DNA from: Bacteroidales bacterium UBA4912
GTDB lineage: Bacteria > Bacteroidota > Bacteroidia > Bacteroidales > Dysgonomonadaceae
Direction: 5' to 3'
Length of the DNA: 51,655 bases
Assembly (NCBI GenBank): GCA_002398875.1
Contig: DHCC01000032.1
Location: 7,476 to 59,130, forward strand
Shown: positions 34,119 through 43,271 of the stretch, piece after piece
Layout of the letters: each line of letters begins with the position of its first letter
Position numbering within the stretch: the stretch's first letter is position 1
Translations under genes and position numbers: made by a program
Notes under the pieces: model-generated
What the model saw: the letters and a program-made list of their open reading frames with translations, nothing else
What the model was told of the DNA's origin: nothing
The model's database searches: none

Positions 34119-34157
34119 ACATACCATGCGCATGATTGTTGAATAGTAAAATCAAGT

Positions 34158-34712
34158 ATGGATGATTCTAATCATAAATTCAGAATTGCAAGGCTTGATC
34201 GCTTCAGTTATCCGATGTTAAGAAGTAAGCTGATTGATCTGTACTTATTTTCTTTTACAACAGGTGAGTACGCACAGTATATCGATTCTCATACAGCCGA
34301 AAAAACAATTGATGTTTTATTTGAAAACGGCTTCGGCAATGTTGTATTGGATAATGATCAGCCTATTGCTTTTGCTCTTGCAACATCTTTACTCTATGAC
34401 AAAGAGTTTCCATTAGCAGAAATTAAAAACATTCAGGCGGAGAATACAATTTACATTGCTGAAGTAATCGTTCACATCGATTTTAGGCGTAAAGGTTTGG
34501 CAACAGCTTTAATAGACAGCTTATTAGAAAGAATTGACAGTAATTATACAGGTGTGGTAATTCGTGTGTGGGAAAAAAATATTCCTGCAATTTCACTTTA
34601 CCAAAAGCTGGGATTTGACCCAATAGCAAATATCTCACAAAATAAGATGAGTTCTCCAACCGAAGCTTTTCAAATGAAGAAAATATATTTGTACAAAACA
34701 ATTAGATCTTAA
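34158..34712 (+). CDS. GNAT family N-acetyltransferase
   Basis: This 184-residue protein has the GNAT acetyl-CoA fold. Motif A is VIVHIDFRRKGLATALID (about 103-120), with the pyrophosphate-binding RRKGLA loop. Motif B is NIPAISLYQKLGFDPI. The substrate cannot be read from sequence. The gene lies two bases before ovoA and probably shares its transcript, so an ovothiol or histidine-related substrate is possible but not shown. Confidence 0.82.
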   Translation: MDDSNHKFRIARLDRFSYPMLRSKLIDLYLFSFTTGEYAQYIDSHTAEKTIDVLFENGFGNVVLDNDQPIAFALATSLLYDKEFPLAEIKNIQAENTIYIAEVIVHIDFRRKGLATALIDSLLERIDSNYTGVVIRVWEKNIPAISLYQKLGFDPIANISQNKMSSPTEAFQMKKIYLYKTIRS

Positions 34713-34714
34713 AT

Positions 34715-36820
34715 ATGACTGATTTACTTACTAAAACTATTGATTTACGCTCAGGCTCAACAGATGCAAAAAGAGAAGAAATACGGAATTACTTCCTTAA
34801 AACATGGGCGATAGACGAACTACTTTATACACAACTTAAATCGGATGATATATTTTATAAACGTGGAGATCCTTTAAGACATATTATTCTGTTTTATCTT
34901 GGTCATACTGCAGCTTTTTTTATTAATAAGCTCTTTCTGGCCAAGATCATAGATCATCGAGTTAATCCTAAATTTGAATCAATATTTGCTATTGGTGTAG
35001 ATGAGATGAGTTGGGATGATTTGGATAATAATCATTATGACTGGCCTCCTGTACATGAGGTACGTATATATCGTGATGAGGTGAAAAAAACAGTTCTTGA
35101 GGTAATAGATAACACTCCTATAGAACTGCCGATCGACTGGGACAGTCCATTCTGGATAATTATGATGGGTATTGAGCATGAGAGAATTCATCTGGAAACT
35201 TCTTCTGTTCTGATTCGTCAACTTCCTTTAGAGGATTTAAGATCCGGACTAATTGGTGATCGTTGTCCTATAACTGGTGATGCGCCAGATAATGAGTTGA
35301 TTCCTGTTAGTGGAGCAATCATTAAATTGGGCAAACCTCTCGATTATTCGTTGTATGGGTGGGATAATGAGTATGGCAGTTATGAAGAAGAAGTTGCTAA
35401 TTTTTCAGCAGCTAAATATTTGACATCCAACAGAGAGTATAATGATTTTGTTGAGGATGGAGGATATACAGATCAAAAATATTGGACAGATGAGGGATGG
35501 AAATGGAGAAACTTTAAACAGGCTGAGATGCCTCTTTTCTGGCGAAGAGGTGAAAAAGGGTATTTTCTTCGTCTTGTTGCAGAAGAGATTCCAATGCCAT
35601 GGAGCTGGCCTGTAGAGGTTAATTATCTTGAGGCTAAAGCTTTTTGTAACTGGAAAAGCTTGAAGACAGGAAAGAACTTCCGTTTGCCAACAGAGGCTGA
35701 GTGGTATCGTATGCATAAAGTAGCCAAATTGCCTGAAGTAACTGAATGGGAACGGGCTCCGGGCAATATCAATCTTGAGCACTTTGCTTCACCGTGTCCT
35801 GTAAATATGTTTGAACAGGGTCCATTTTTTGATGTAATCGGTAACGTCTGGCAATGGACAGAAACACCTATAACCGGATTCCCAGGATTCAAAGTGCATC
35901 CTATGTATGATGATTTTTCAACTCCCACCTTTGATGGGAAGCACAACCTTATTAAGGGTGGTTCGTGGATTTCGACAGGTAATGAGGCAACTATACACTC
36001 ACGTTATGCATTCAGGAGGCATTTTTATCAACATGCTGGATTCAGGTATATTGAGTCGGATGCTCCTCTGAAAATACAGCAGGCAGATTATGAAACTGAT
36101 GAAGAGGTGGCTATTTCATGCGAAGAAAACTGGGGAGATGTATATACCGACAAGCACAATCTTTCAAAGCAGCTGTCAGTGATTTTAACTGATTTATTAA
36201 AGGATAAACCGGATTCACGTATATTAGATCTGAACGCTGACACTGGTCGTCTGGCTTTCGAACTTGCAAGAAACTTTAAAGATGTTACTGCACTGGATTT
36301 CACTGCTCGTATGATACGTATTCCAATTCAGCTTCAGGAGCAGGGTTATGTTCGATATACGATGAGGGATGAGGGAGAATTGGTGTTTTATCGTGATATC
36401 GTGCTTAATGATTTCGAGCTGACCGAAGTAAAGGATAATGTACTGTTTATGCAGGCTGATGCCATGAATCTTAAAGATATTTATTCAGGTTACGATCTGA
36501 TTATTGTACCTGCTCTGTTAGAGGAGTTAAGGGATCCAAAATTATTCATGTCTATGATTCATAATAGAATTAATGATAATGGTATTTTGGTTATAGCTTC
36601 AGATTATGAGTGGGATACAAATAAAACTCCTCGAGATAAATGGCCGGGTGGCTTCAAACAGGATGGCGAACCTGTGACTTCATTAGATGGAATAAGAAGT
36701 GTGCTTGAAAGTAATTTTGAAATACATGGAGAGCCACAAGATATTATTCAGATGAAGAAAAAATCATCCAGACTTACTGAAAAAAGGGTACTACAAGTAA
36801 CAGTCTGGAAGAAAAAATAG
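34715..36820 (+). CDS. ovoA: Ovothiol synthase: 5-histidylcysteine sulfoxide synthase / N-methyltransferase
   Basis: This 701-residue enzyme joins histidine and cysteine in an iron- and oxygen-dependent reaction, then methylates the product in ovothiol A synthesis. Domains in order are a DinB-like N-terminus (about 25-175), an FGE-sulfatase domain (about 185-455) and a SAM methyltransferase (about 475-700). The iron-binding His residues are visible as H64 (LGHTAAF) and H155/H159 (HERIHLE), the HX3HXE motif shared with EgtB. The methyltransferase motif ILDLNADTGRLAFELA begins near 507. The three-domain form favours OvoA over EgtB. The PLP lyase OvoB, needed to release the thiol, is not in the window. 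Confidence 0.9.
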   Translation: MTDLLTKTIDLRSGSTDAKREEIRNYFLKTWAIDELLYTQLKSDDIFYKRGDPLRHIILFYLGHTAAFFINKLFLAKIIDHRVNPKFESIFAIGVDEMSWDDLDNNHYDWPPVHEVRIYRDEVKKTVLEVIDNTPIELPIDWDSPFWIIMMGIEHERIHLETSSVLIRQLPLEDLRSGLIGDRCPITGDAPDNELIPVSGAIIKLGKPLDYSLYGWDNEYGSYEEEVANFSAAKYLTSNREYNDFVEDGGYTDQKYWTDEGWKWRNFKQAEMPLFWRRGEKGYFLRLVAEEIPMPWSWPVEVNYLEAKAFCNWKSLKTGKNFRLPTEAEWYRMHKVAKLPEVTEWERAPGNINLEHFASPCPVNMFEQGPFFDVIGNVWQWTETPITGFPGFKVHPMYDDFSTPTFDGKHNLIKGGSWISTGNEATIHSRYAFRRHFYQHAGFRYIESDAPLKIQQADYETDEEVAISCEENWGDVYTDKHNLSKQLSVILTDLLKDKPDSRILDLNADTGRLAFELARNFKDVTALDFTARMIRIPIQLQEQGYVRYTMRDEGELVFYRDIVLNDFELTEVKDNVLFMQADAMNLKDIYSGYDLIIVPALLEELRDPKLFMSMIHNRINDNGILVIASDYEWDTNKTPRDKWPGGFKQDGEPVTSLDGIRSVLESNFEIHGEPQDIIQMKKKSSRLTEKRVLQVTVWKKK

Positions 36821-36822
36821 AT

Positions 36823-37776
36823 TTAATTAAACCATCTTGTAAGCGCACTGAAAATGTTTTCATTCTCTTTGCGCTTTCTTTCATTAATCTCGGATGGGGT
36901 TGGAGCAAATACTTTTAGTCCCTCGTGAACAATACGAACATTTACCTCACTCTCTGCATTTACAGGTTCACCATCTATATGCATTAATCCAGGGTTAGCT
37001 CGTTTAATGTGCAGCTTTTGTGTGAGTAGGGAGGTCATCTTACTGTTTTTTTCAATATTCTTTGTGAAGAGCTGAATGGTTGTCTGCGGTATCTCCAAAG
37101 CGTTTAGTGGTTTAAGGATGGAAACATTCATCATTCCGTCGTCCATGCTGGCGTTTGGTGCAATATATGCTTCATTTCCATATTGAGAAGCATTGGCACA
37201 GGTGAGAATAAAGGCTTTCTCTGTTAGTTTGCCTTTGTCATGAGTTATTTCATACTCTTCAGCCTTGAAGTCAACAACGCTTTCCAGAACATTTCTTACG
37301 TATCCCAGCGGTCCACGCTTTTTGTCTTCAGCAAACCTGCCGCTAACAAATGCATCAAATCCAAATCCGCATGTACAAAAAAAGATATGTTCGTTGGCAA
37401 CTCCGTAGTCAATTGTTCGTGTATATGCATTAGTTATTATTTCTAAGGCTTTTTCAATATCAATTGGTATACCTAAATCTCTGGCAAGACCGTTTCCTGA
37501 CCCTAAGGGTAAAATACCCAGTGTGGTGTTAGTGTTAACCAGTTCTCGGGCAATCTCATTAACTGTGCCATCTCCACCTGCTGCAATCACATATTTGTAT
37601 TTTTTCTTAGCTGCCTGTCTCGCAATCTCAGTTGCATGTTCAGGATAACCTGTTACACGAATTATAAGATCTTGTTTTTTCTGATCTATTGAAGCTGCCA
37701 CTTCTTCTGGTATGTTCTTCTTGGATTCTGTTCCTGAAACGGGATTAATAATTAGGCATACTTTATCTTTAGCCAT
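36823..37776 (-). CDS. Diacylglycerol kinase family lipid kinase (YegS/BmrU-like)
   Basis: This 317-residue protein phosphorylates a lipid such as diacylglycerol. The catalytic motif GGDGTVNE is at residues 67-74 and the second motif LPLGSGNGLARDLGIP is near 95-110. Further lipid-kinase motifs are CTCGFGFDAFVSG and the C-terminal ANPGLMHIDGEPV. It is soluble or membrane-peripheral, of normal length, and converges on ovoA with a two-base gap. Confidence 0.93.
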   Translation of the reverse strand: MAKDKVCLIINPVSGTESKKNIPEEVAASIDQKKQDLIIRVTGYPEHATEIARQAAKKKYKYVIAAGGDGTVNEIARELVNTNTTLGILPLGSGNGLARDLGIPIDIEKALEIITNAYTRTIDYGVANEHIFFCTCGFGFDAFVSGRFAEDKKRGPLGYVRNVLESVVDFKAEEYEITHDKGKLTEKAFILTCANASQYGNEAYIAPNASMDDGMMNVSILKPLNALEIPQTTIQLFTKNIEKNSKMTSLLTQKLHIKRANPGLMHIDGEPVNAESEVNVRIVHEGLKVFAPTPSEINERKRKENENIFSALTRWFN

Positions 37777-37861
37777 ATTTTAAGTCAGTTTTTGTTTTAT
37801 CAAGTTAAAGGGATATAAATTAAAACAAACATAACTCTATTTTGTTTTTTAGACTTAATTA

Positions 37862-37893
37862 TTTGCCCTTTAATGCATAGTTGAGTATTTTTG
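37862..37893 (+). promoter_or_regulatory. Promoter for the HAD-symporter-engB operon
   Basis: TTTG (37862-37865), 20 bases, TATTTTTG (37886-37893) match the Bacteroidota consensus exactly. The HAD gene ATG is only 10 bases after the -7 element, so the 5' leader would be a few bases at most. Confidence 0.7.
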
Positions 37894-37903
37894 CTGACAA
37901 AAA

Positions 37904-38548
37904 ATGAGGATAAAAGAAAAGCCTGATAGCTTGATATTAGATATGGATGGCACTCTTTGGGATAATGTAGATACTTATGCTAAAGCATGGACTGCAGGAT
38001 TTGAAAAGTGCGGTTATAGCAAAACAATCACTAGAGATGATATAATTGGCCTTATGGGTAAAGAGGCCAGAGTAATGCTTAATACTCTGGTACCAGAGTG
38101 GACTGACGAGATGCATGATACTCTGTTTGAAGCAGTCACAGACTCATATCAGGAATTGGTGCCTGTAATGGAGCCGATTATATACGACGGAGTGCAGGAG
38201 GGTATGAAGCTTCTTTCTAAAGAATATAAGTTATTTCTATTAAGTAACTGCGAAAAAGATGGACTGGTAAACTTTATTAATCATACCAAAATAAATCATA
38301 TTATTACTGATTATATGGAGCATGGTATGAACCTGAAACCTAAGCACCATAATATGCAACTTCTTGTTGAAAAACATGGCCTTAAATCTCCTGTGTATGT
38401 TGGAGATACAGACTCTGACAGTGTTGAGTCTTCTAAAGCGGGAGTTCCTTTTGTTTATATGACGTATGGATTTGGCCATACGGATAACTTTTCTTTAAAA
38501 TTCGATTCATTCAGTGATTTGGTAGAGTATTTTTTAAAACATTGCTGA
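37904..38548 (+). CDS. HAD family hydrolase (phosphoglycolate-phosphatase-like)
   Basis: This 214-residue phosphatase has the HAD motif I LDMDGTLWD with the nucleophile D13 and acid D15, a helical cap domain (about 25-90), motif II SNCEK near 117, and motif IV VGDTDSDSVESSKAG (about 167-181). It resembles phosphoglycolate phosphatases and beta-phosphoglucomutases; the substrate is not clear. It is the first gene of a unit with the symporter (18-base gap) and engB. Confidence 0.88.
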   Translation: MRIKEKPDSLILDMDGTLWDNVDTYAKAWTAGFEKCGYSKTITRDDIIGLMGKEARVMLNTLVPEWTDEMHDTLFEAVTDSYQELVPVMEPIIYDGVQEGMKLLSKEYKLFLLSNCEKDGLVNFINHTKINHIITDYMEHGMNLKPKHHNMQLLVEKHGLKSPVYVGDTDSDSVESSKAGVPFVYMTYGFGHTDNFSLKFDSFSDLVEYFLKHC

Positions 38549-38566
38549 TAAATATAAATAAATCAC

Positions 38567-40048
38567 ATGCAATCAGCATTTATTTTAATAATCATTGCAG
38601 TATATTTTGGGGTATTGATGTTAATATCATACCTCACTAGTCGCAAAGGTTCCGGCAACGATGAGTTCTTTCGTGCCAATAAATCTTCAAAGTGGTATGT
38701 TGTAGCAGTGGCTATGATAGGAACATCAATCTCGGGGGTTACTTTTGTTTCTGTACCCGGGATGGTTCGTAACCTTGATATGACATATATGCAGATGGTA
38801 TTCGGCTTTTTCTTCGGATATCTTGTAATTGCTTATGTATTATTACCCCTTTATTACAAACTAAATCTGACAACAATTTATGGTTACCTCCATCAGCGAT
38901 ACGGCCCTAAATCTTATAAGACGGGAGCATGGTTCTTTTTAATTTCTAAAATTGTAGGTGCTGCTGCAAGGCTATATCTAGTAGCTTTTATTTTACAGCG
39001 GCTGGTATTCGATTCGTGGGATGTTCCGTTTGTAGTTACTGTAATTGGCATAATTTTGGTAATCTGGCTTTATAGTCATAAGAGTGGAATTAAAACTATT
39101 ATATGGACTGACTGGTTGCAGACAATCCTCTTTATAACTGCTCTGATACTTATAGTCTGGCAGGTTAGTATGCGTTTGAATCTTGATTTAGGTGAAATGG
39201 TAACCGCAATTAGTGAGAGCACTCATTCCAGAATATTTGTATTCGACGATTGGGCAAGTACTCAAAACTTCTTTAAGCAGTTTTTCAGCGGTATGTTTAT
39301 CACTATTGTGATGACAGGGCTTGACCAGGATCAGATGCAAAAGAACCTGACTATTCGCACATTGAAAGATGCTCAAAAGAATGTTGTTTCGTATGGGTTT
39401 GCATTTGCTCCTATCAACTTTTTATTTCTTTCTCTGGGTGTACTGTTGCTGATATTTGCCGAGCAGAATGCAATAGTTTTGCCTGAAATCTCTGATGAAA
39501 TATTGCCTGTTATTGCCAGTCAGCACCTGGGACCTGTTGTATTGGGTATTTTTGTGGTGGGTATAGTTGCAGCTGCTTTCTCAAGTGCAGACTCAGCACT
39601 TACAGCTCTTACAACCTCTTTTTGTGTGGATATTCTAAAAATGGAAACTGTTTCTCAGAATAAGGAGAAGGAGAAAGAAGATATCAGAACACGTCGTATT
39701 GTCCACTTAGCCATCAGTGCACTGTTTGTACTTATAATACTGCTGATAGAGGCAATAGGGTCTGATAGTATTATTAATGCAATATATAAACTGGCATCTT
39801 ATACCTACGGTCCTTTACTCGGACTATATTTCTTTGGATTATACACAAAAGTTAAACCCACAGATAATTTCGTACCTTATGTTGCAATTGCAGCACCTGT
39901 AATCTGTTTTTTTGTAGAATTGTTAATGATGCACTTTTTCAATTATCGTGTTGGATATGAATTGCTGTTATTTAACGGATTAATTACAGGAATGGGTCTG
40001 TCCGCAATTTCTTTCAGGAATAAAAAAAATAAAAATATTGGGATATGA
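38567..40048 (+). CDS. Sodium:solute symporter family transporter
   Basis: This 493-residue protein has about 13 membrane helices of the SSS fold (LeuT-like). Family motifs include GTSISGVTFVSVPGMVRNLD in helix 2 (about 53-72), IWTDWLQTILF near 180, the Na2-site region VVGIVAAAFSSADSALTALT (about 327-346), and DILKMETVSQNKEK in the adjacent loop. Solutes of the family include sugars, proline, nucleosides and sialic acid; the substrate here is unknown. Its stop overlaps the engB ATG (ATGA). Confidence 0.92.
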   Translation: MQSAFILIIIAVYFGVLMLISYLTSRKGSGNDEFFRANKSSKWYVVAVAMIGTSISGVTFVSVPGMVRNLDMTYMQMVFGFFFGYLVIAYVLLPLYYKLNLTTIYGYLHQRYGPKSYKTGAWFFLISKIVGAAARLYLVAFILQRLVFDSWDVPFVVTVIGIILVIWLYSHKSGIKTIIWTDWLQTILFITALILIVWQVSMRLNLDLGEMVTAISESTHSRIFVFDDWASTQNFFKQFFSGMFITIVMTGLDQDQMQKNLTIRTLKDAQKNVVSYGFAFAPINFLFLSLGVLLLIFAEQNAIVLPEISDEILPVIASQHLGPVVLGIFVVGIVAAAFSSADSALTALTTSFCVDILKMETVSQNKEKEKEDIRTRRIVHLAISALFVLIILLIEAIGSDSIINAIYKLASYTYGPLLGLYFFGLYTKVKPTDNFVPYVAIAAPVICFFVELLMMHFFNYRVGYELLLFNGLITGMGLSAISFRNKKNKNIGI

Positions 40049-40641
40049 TTATAAAATCTGCTGAATTTATTGTAAGTAATAGCGAACACAGTAAATGCCC
40101 TCAGGATGGCAAACCGGAATATGCATTTATCGGACGTTCAAATGTAGGAAAATCTTCTCTGATCAATATGCTAACCAATCGTAAAGGGTTGGCCATGACC
40201 TCTTCTACTCCAGGGAAAACAATGTTAATTAATCATTTTCTTATAAATGAACAATGGTATCTGGTAGATTTACCCGGTTATGGCTATGCAAGAAGAGGTA
40301 AAGAGGGACGTGAAAAAATCAGGCAGATAATTGAGAATTATGTACTTGAACGTGAGCAGCTGATAAATCTATTCGTACTTGTTGACTCCCGTCACGAACC
40401 ACAAGTGATTGACCTTGAATTTATGGAATGGCTCGGAGAAAACGGTATCCCGTTTTCAATAGTTTTTACTAAAGCTGACAAGCAGGGACCTGCTCGTCTT
40501 CAGCAAAATATTGATAATTACAAAGAAAAGTTACTGGAGTCATGGGAAGAGCTGCCACCTGTTTTTATTACCTCATCAGAGAAAAAACAGGGTAGGGATG
40601 AGCTGCTGAGCTATATTGGGTCGATTAATAATAGTCTGTAA
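40045..40641 (+). CDS. engB: Ribosome biogenesis GTP-binding protein YsxC/YihA
   Basis: This 198-residue essential GTPase helps assemble the 50S ribosomal subunit. It has G1 GRSNVGKSS (30-38), G3 DLPGYGYA (75-82) and G4 TKADK (142-146). The start overlaps the symporter stop by four bases, so it depends on translation of that gene. Length is normal for the family. Confidence 0.96.
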   Translation: MIIKSAEFIVSNSEHSKCPQDGKPEYAFIGRSNVGKSSLINMLTNRKGLAMTSSTPGKTMLINHFLINEQWYLVDLPGYGYARRGKEGREKIRQIIENYVLEREQLINLFVLVDSRHEPQVIDLEFMEWLGENGIPFSIVFTKADKQGPARLQQNIDNYKEKLLESWEELPPVFITSSEKKQGRDELLSYIGSINNSL

Positions 40642-40754
40642 ATTCAATTAATACATTAATAATTGAAAGTATTCAATATGTTATGTGGGTTATACTAAAC
40701 TCAAGATAGATATTCCGATAGATACGATCTCTGAAATTTCTCAAAAACATAAAG

Positions 40755-41657
40755 TTAATATTTCCCTAACGTTCCGCCAACAATATCAAGCAACTCATTG
40801 GTAATGGATTCCTGACGTAGTTTGTTATATTCTCTGGTTAATTCTTCAATCAAGTTGTCAGCATTATCATTAGCAATCTGCATTGCAGTCATACGTGCTG
40901 CATGTTCAGATGTAACAGAATCGACATGTGTTGTGAAAAGTTTAACTTTAAGCACTTTAGGTATTAATTTCTCCATGATTGTCAGTCTATCAGGCTCAAT
41001 AATATAGTCTGGCATAAAGTGTCTGTTTTCACTTTTCTCAACCATCCCCTCAAAATGAGATTCAACCCCGCCTTGTAGTTTAATCGGGAGAAATGTTTCC
41101 TGTAAGAGTATCTGTGTACCTTTACTTTTAAAATGATGATAAATTAATTCAACGCGGTCGATATCTTTATTCAAGAATTGCTCCATAAGATCACCGGCAA
41201 CACGCTGTGCAAATTCATAAGATGGATTGACACTTACTTCAGAGTAATCGGCTGTAATTTGCAAATCCATTTTGGTTGCAGCCTTGGCTACTTTAGATCC
41301 AAAGGTATAAATATGAATATTATCCTTTCCTAACGGAAGGTATGAGTTGACTACCGACTCAAGCCTGGTTGCAATATTATCGTTAAATCTACCTGCAAGG
41401 CCTGTGTTTGAAGAAAAAGCAATAATTGCAACCCGTTTAACTGGGCGATCGTTAGTAAAAGGAGTGGTGAAATTCTCCTCCTGACCAAGAAACATGTTTA
41501 GGAGCTGGCTCAGTTTTTCTTCATAAGGATACAGGTTCTGAATGATGTTCTGTGTCTTGCGCAACTTAGCGGAAGCAACCATCATCATTGCCGTAGTAAT
41601 CTTTTGTGTTGATTTAACGGACTGAAGTCTGCTTTTTATTTCTTTGAGTTGTGCCAT
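40755..41657 (-). CDS. atpG: ATP synthase F1 gamma subunit
   Basis: This 300-residue subunit forms the rotating shaft of F1. It starts MAQLKEIKSRLQSVKSTQKIT and contains the closing motif HAARMTAMQIANDNADNLIEE with the typical ITNELLDIVGG end. It is the last gene of the atp operon, five bases after atpA. It converges on engB; no strong terminator was seen in the 113-base gap. Confidence 0.97.
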   Translation of the reverse strand: MAQLKEIKSRLQSVKSTQKITTAMMMVASAKLRKTQNIIQNLYPYEEKLSQLLNMFLGQEENFTTPFTNDRPVKRVAIIAFSSNTGLAGRFNDNIATRLESVVNSYLPLGKDNIHIYTFGSKVAKAATKMDLQITADYSEVSVNPSYEFAQRVAGDLMEQFLNKDIDRVELIYHHFKSKGTQILLQETFLPIKLQGGVESHFEGMVEKSENRHFMPDYIIEPDRLTIMEKLIPKVLKVKLFTTHVDSVTSEHAARMTAMQIANDNADNLIEELTREYNKLRQESITNELLDIVGGTLGKY

Positions 41658-41662
41658 ATTTA

Positions 41663-43249
41663 TTACAACATAGATTGAATTGTGTTGGAGGCAACACTCT
41701 CAATTATTTTGCCAATCTCATCATTCATGATTCCTTCACTCAGTGGTTTCAGTACATCCTCATTATGGGTTAACTCTAATGATGTTAGAAATTCTTTCTC
41801 GAATTCGTGAATCCTGTCTAAAGGGATTTCCTTGAGAAGACCGTGAGTACCACAATAAAGAACGGCAATCTGTTTTTCTACGCTTACCGGACTGTGCACA
41901 GGCTGTATCAGCAGCTGTTCGTTCTTCTGTCCTTTATCAATTGCCATCGCTGTCACAGGGTCCATATCACCTCCAAATTTAGAAAATGCAGCCAGCTCCT
42001 GATATTGTGCCTGATCAATTTTTAATGAACCGGCAACCTTTTTCATCGCTTTTATCTGCGCATTTCCACCTACACGGGAAACTGAAATTCCCACATTTAT
42101 GGCAGGTCGTATTCCCTTATTATAGAGATCGGCCTCTAAGAAGATCTGTCCGTCTGTAATTGATATAACATTTGTAGGGATATAAGCTGACACGTCACCT
42201 GCCTGTGTTTCAATTATTGGTAACGCAGTCAGTGAACCTCCTCCCTTTACTTTACCAGCAAGACTTTCCGGCAAATCATTCATATTTGTTGCCACTTCTT
42301 CCTGATCAATAATATTAGCTGCTCTTTCGAGCAGTCGTGAGTGCAGATAGAATATATCACCCGGGTATGCCTCACGTCCCGAAGGTCTTCTAAGTATTAG
42401 TGATACCTCGCGATACGCAACAGCTTGTTTAGATAAATCGTCATATACAACAAGTGCATTTCTTCCTGTGTCACGAAAAAACTCACCTACCGCAGCTCCT
42501 GCAAAGGGTGCTATATAACGCATTGCTGCTGAATCAGACCCACTTGCTGATATAATGGTAGTGTAATCCATTGCACCGTGATCTGTAAGAGTCTTTAATA
42601 TTGAAGCAACTGATGAACCCTTTTGTCCAATAGCAACATAAATACAATAGACAGGGTCACCCTGTTCGAAATTCTTTCTCTGGTTAAGGATAGTGTCTAT
42701 GGCAATACTTGTTTTCCCTGTCTGCCGATCACCTATAATCAGTTCTCTTTGTCCACGACCAATAGGAATCATAGCGTCAACAGACTTTAAACCTGTTTGC
42801 AGTGGTGTATCTACAGGCTGACGGAATACTACACCCGGTGCTCTTCTTTCAAGGGGCATTTCAAAAACTTCTCCCTTAATAGGACCTTTCCCATCAATTG
42901 GTTCGCCCAAAGGTGATATAACACGACCAAGCATTCCTTCACCCACAAAAATAGATGCAACGCGACCAGTCCTTTTGACGGTGAAACCTTCTTTTACATC
43001 ACTTGAAGTTCCAAGCAGAATAGCACCTACACTGTCTTCCTCCAAGTTCATAACAATAGCCTGCATGCCATTATCGAACTCAAGCAACTCGTTTGATTCA
43101 GCATTGCGAAGTCCAAAAATACGAACTACACCATCGCTTACACTTATGACTGTTCCTGTTTCATCAAACTTCACATCTGTATCCAGTCCCTCAAGCTGCA
43201 TCCTGAGTATCTCAGAAACTTCACTAACCTTTATTGAATTATTTGCCAT
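41663..43249 (-). CDS. atpA: ATP synthase F1 alpha subunit
   Basis: This 528-residue subunit forms the regulatory nucleotide-binding sites of F1. It has the Walker A loop GDRQTGKTSIAIDT near residue 172, the DELSEED-like C-terminal domain and the arginine-finger region NVGISVSRVGGNAQ. It is normal in length and lies between atpH and atpG. Confidence 0.98.
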   Translation of the reverse strand: MANNSIKVSEVSEILRMQLEGLDTDVKFDETGTVISVSDGVVRIFGLRNAESNELLEFDNGMQAIVMNLEEDSVGAILLGTSSDVKEGFTVKRTGRVASIFVGEGMLGRVISPLGEPIDGKGPIKGEVFEMPLERRAPGVVFRQPVDTPLQTGLKSVDAMIPIGRGQRELIIGDRQTGKTSIAIDTILNQRKNFEQGDPVYCIYVAIGQKGSSVASILKTLTDHGAMDYTTIISASGSDSAAMRYIAPFAGAAVGEFFRDTGRNALVVYDDLSKQAVAYREVSLILRRPSGREAYPGDIFYLHSRLLERAANIIDQEEVATNMNDLPESLAGKVKGGGSLTALPIIETQAGDVSAYIPTNVISITDGQIFLEADLYNKGIRPAINVGISVSRVGGNAQIKAMKKVAGSLKIDQAQYQELAAFSKFGGDMDPVTAMAIDKGQKNEQLLIQPVHSPVSVEKQIAVLYCGTHGLLKEIPLDRIHEFEKEFLTSLELTHNEDVLKPLSEGIMNDEIGKIIESVASNTIQSML

Positions 43250-43271
43250 TATTTCTCTTTTTCACTAATAT

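Noticed and set aside
40643..40667. Hairpin TTCAATT / AATTGAA as the terminator of engB
   Set aside because: Only seven AT-rich base pairs, an 11-base loop and no T run. It is too weak to call.
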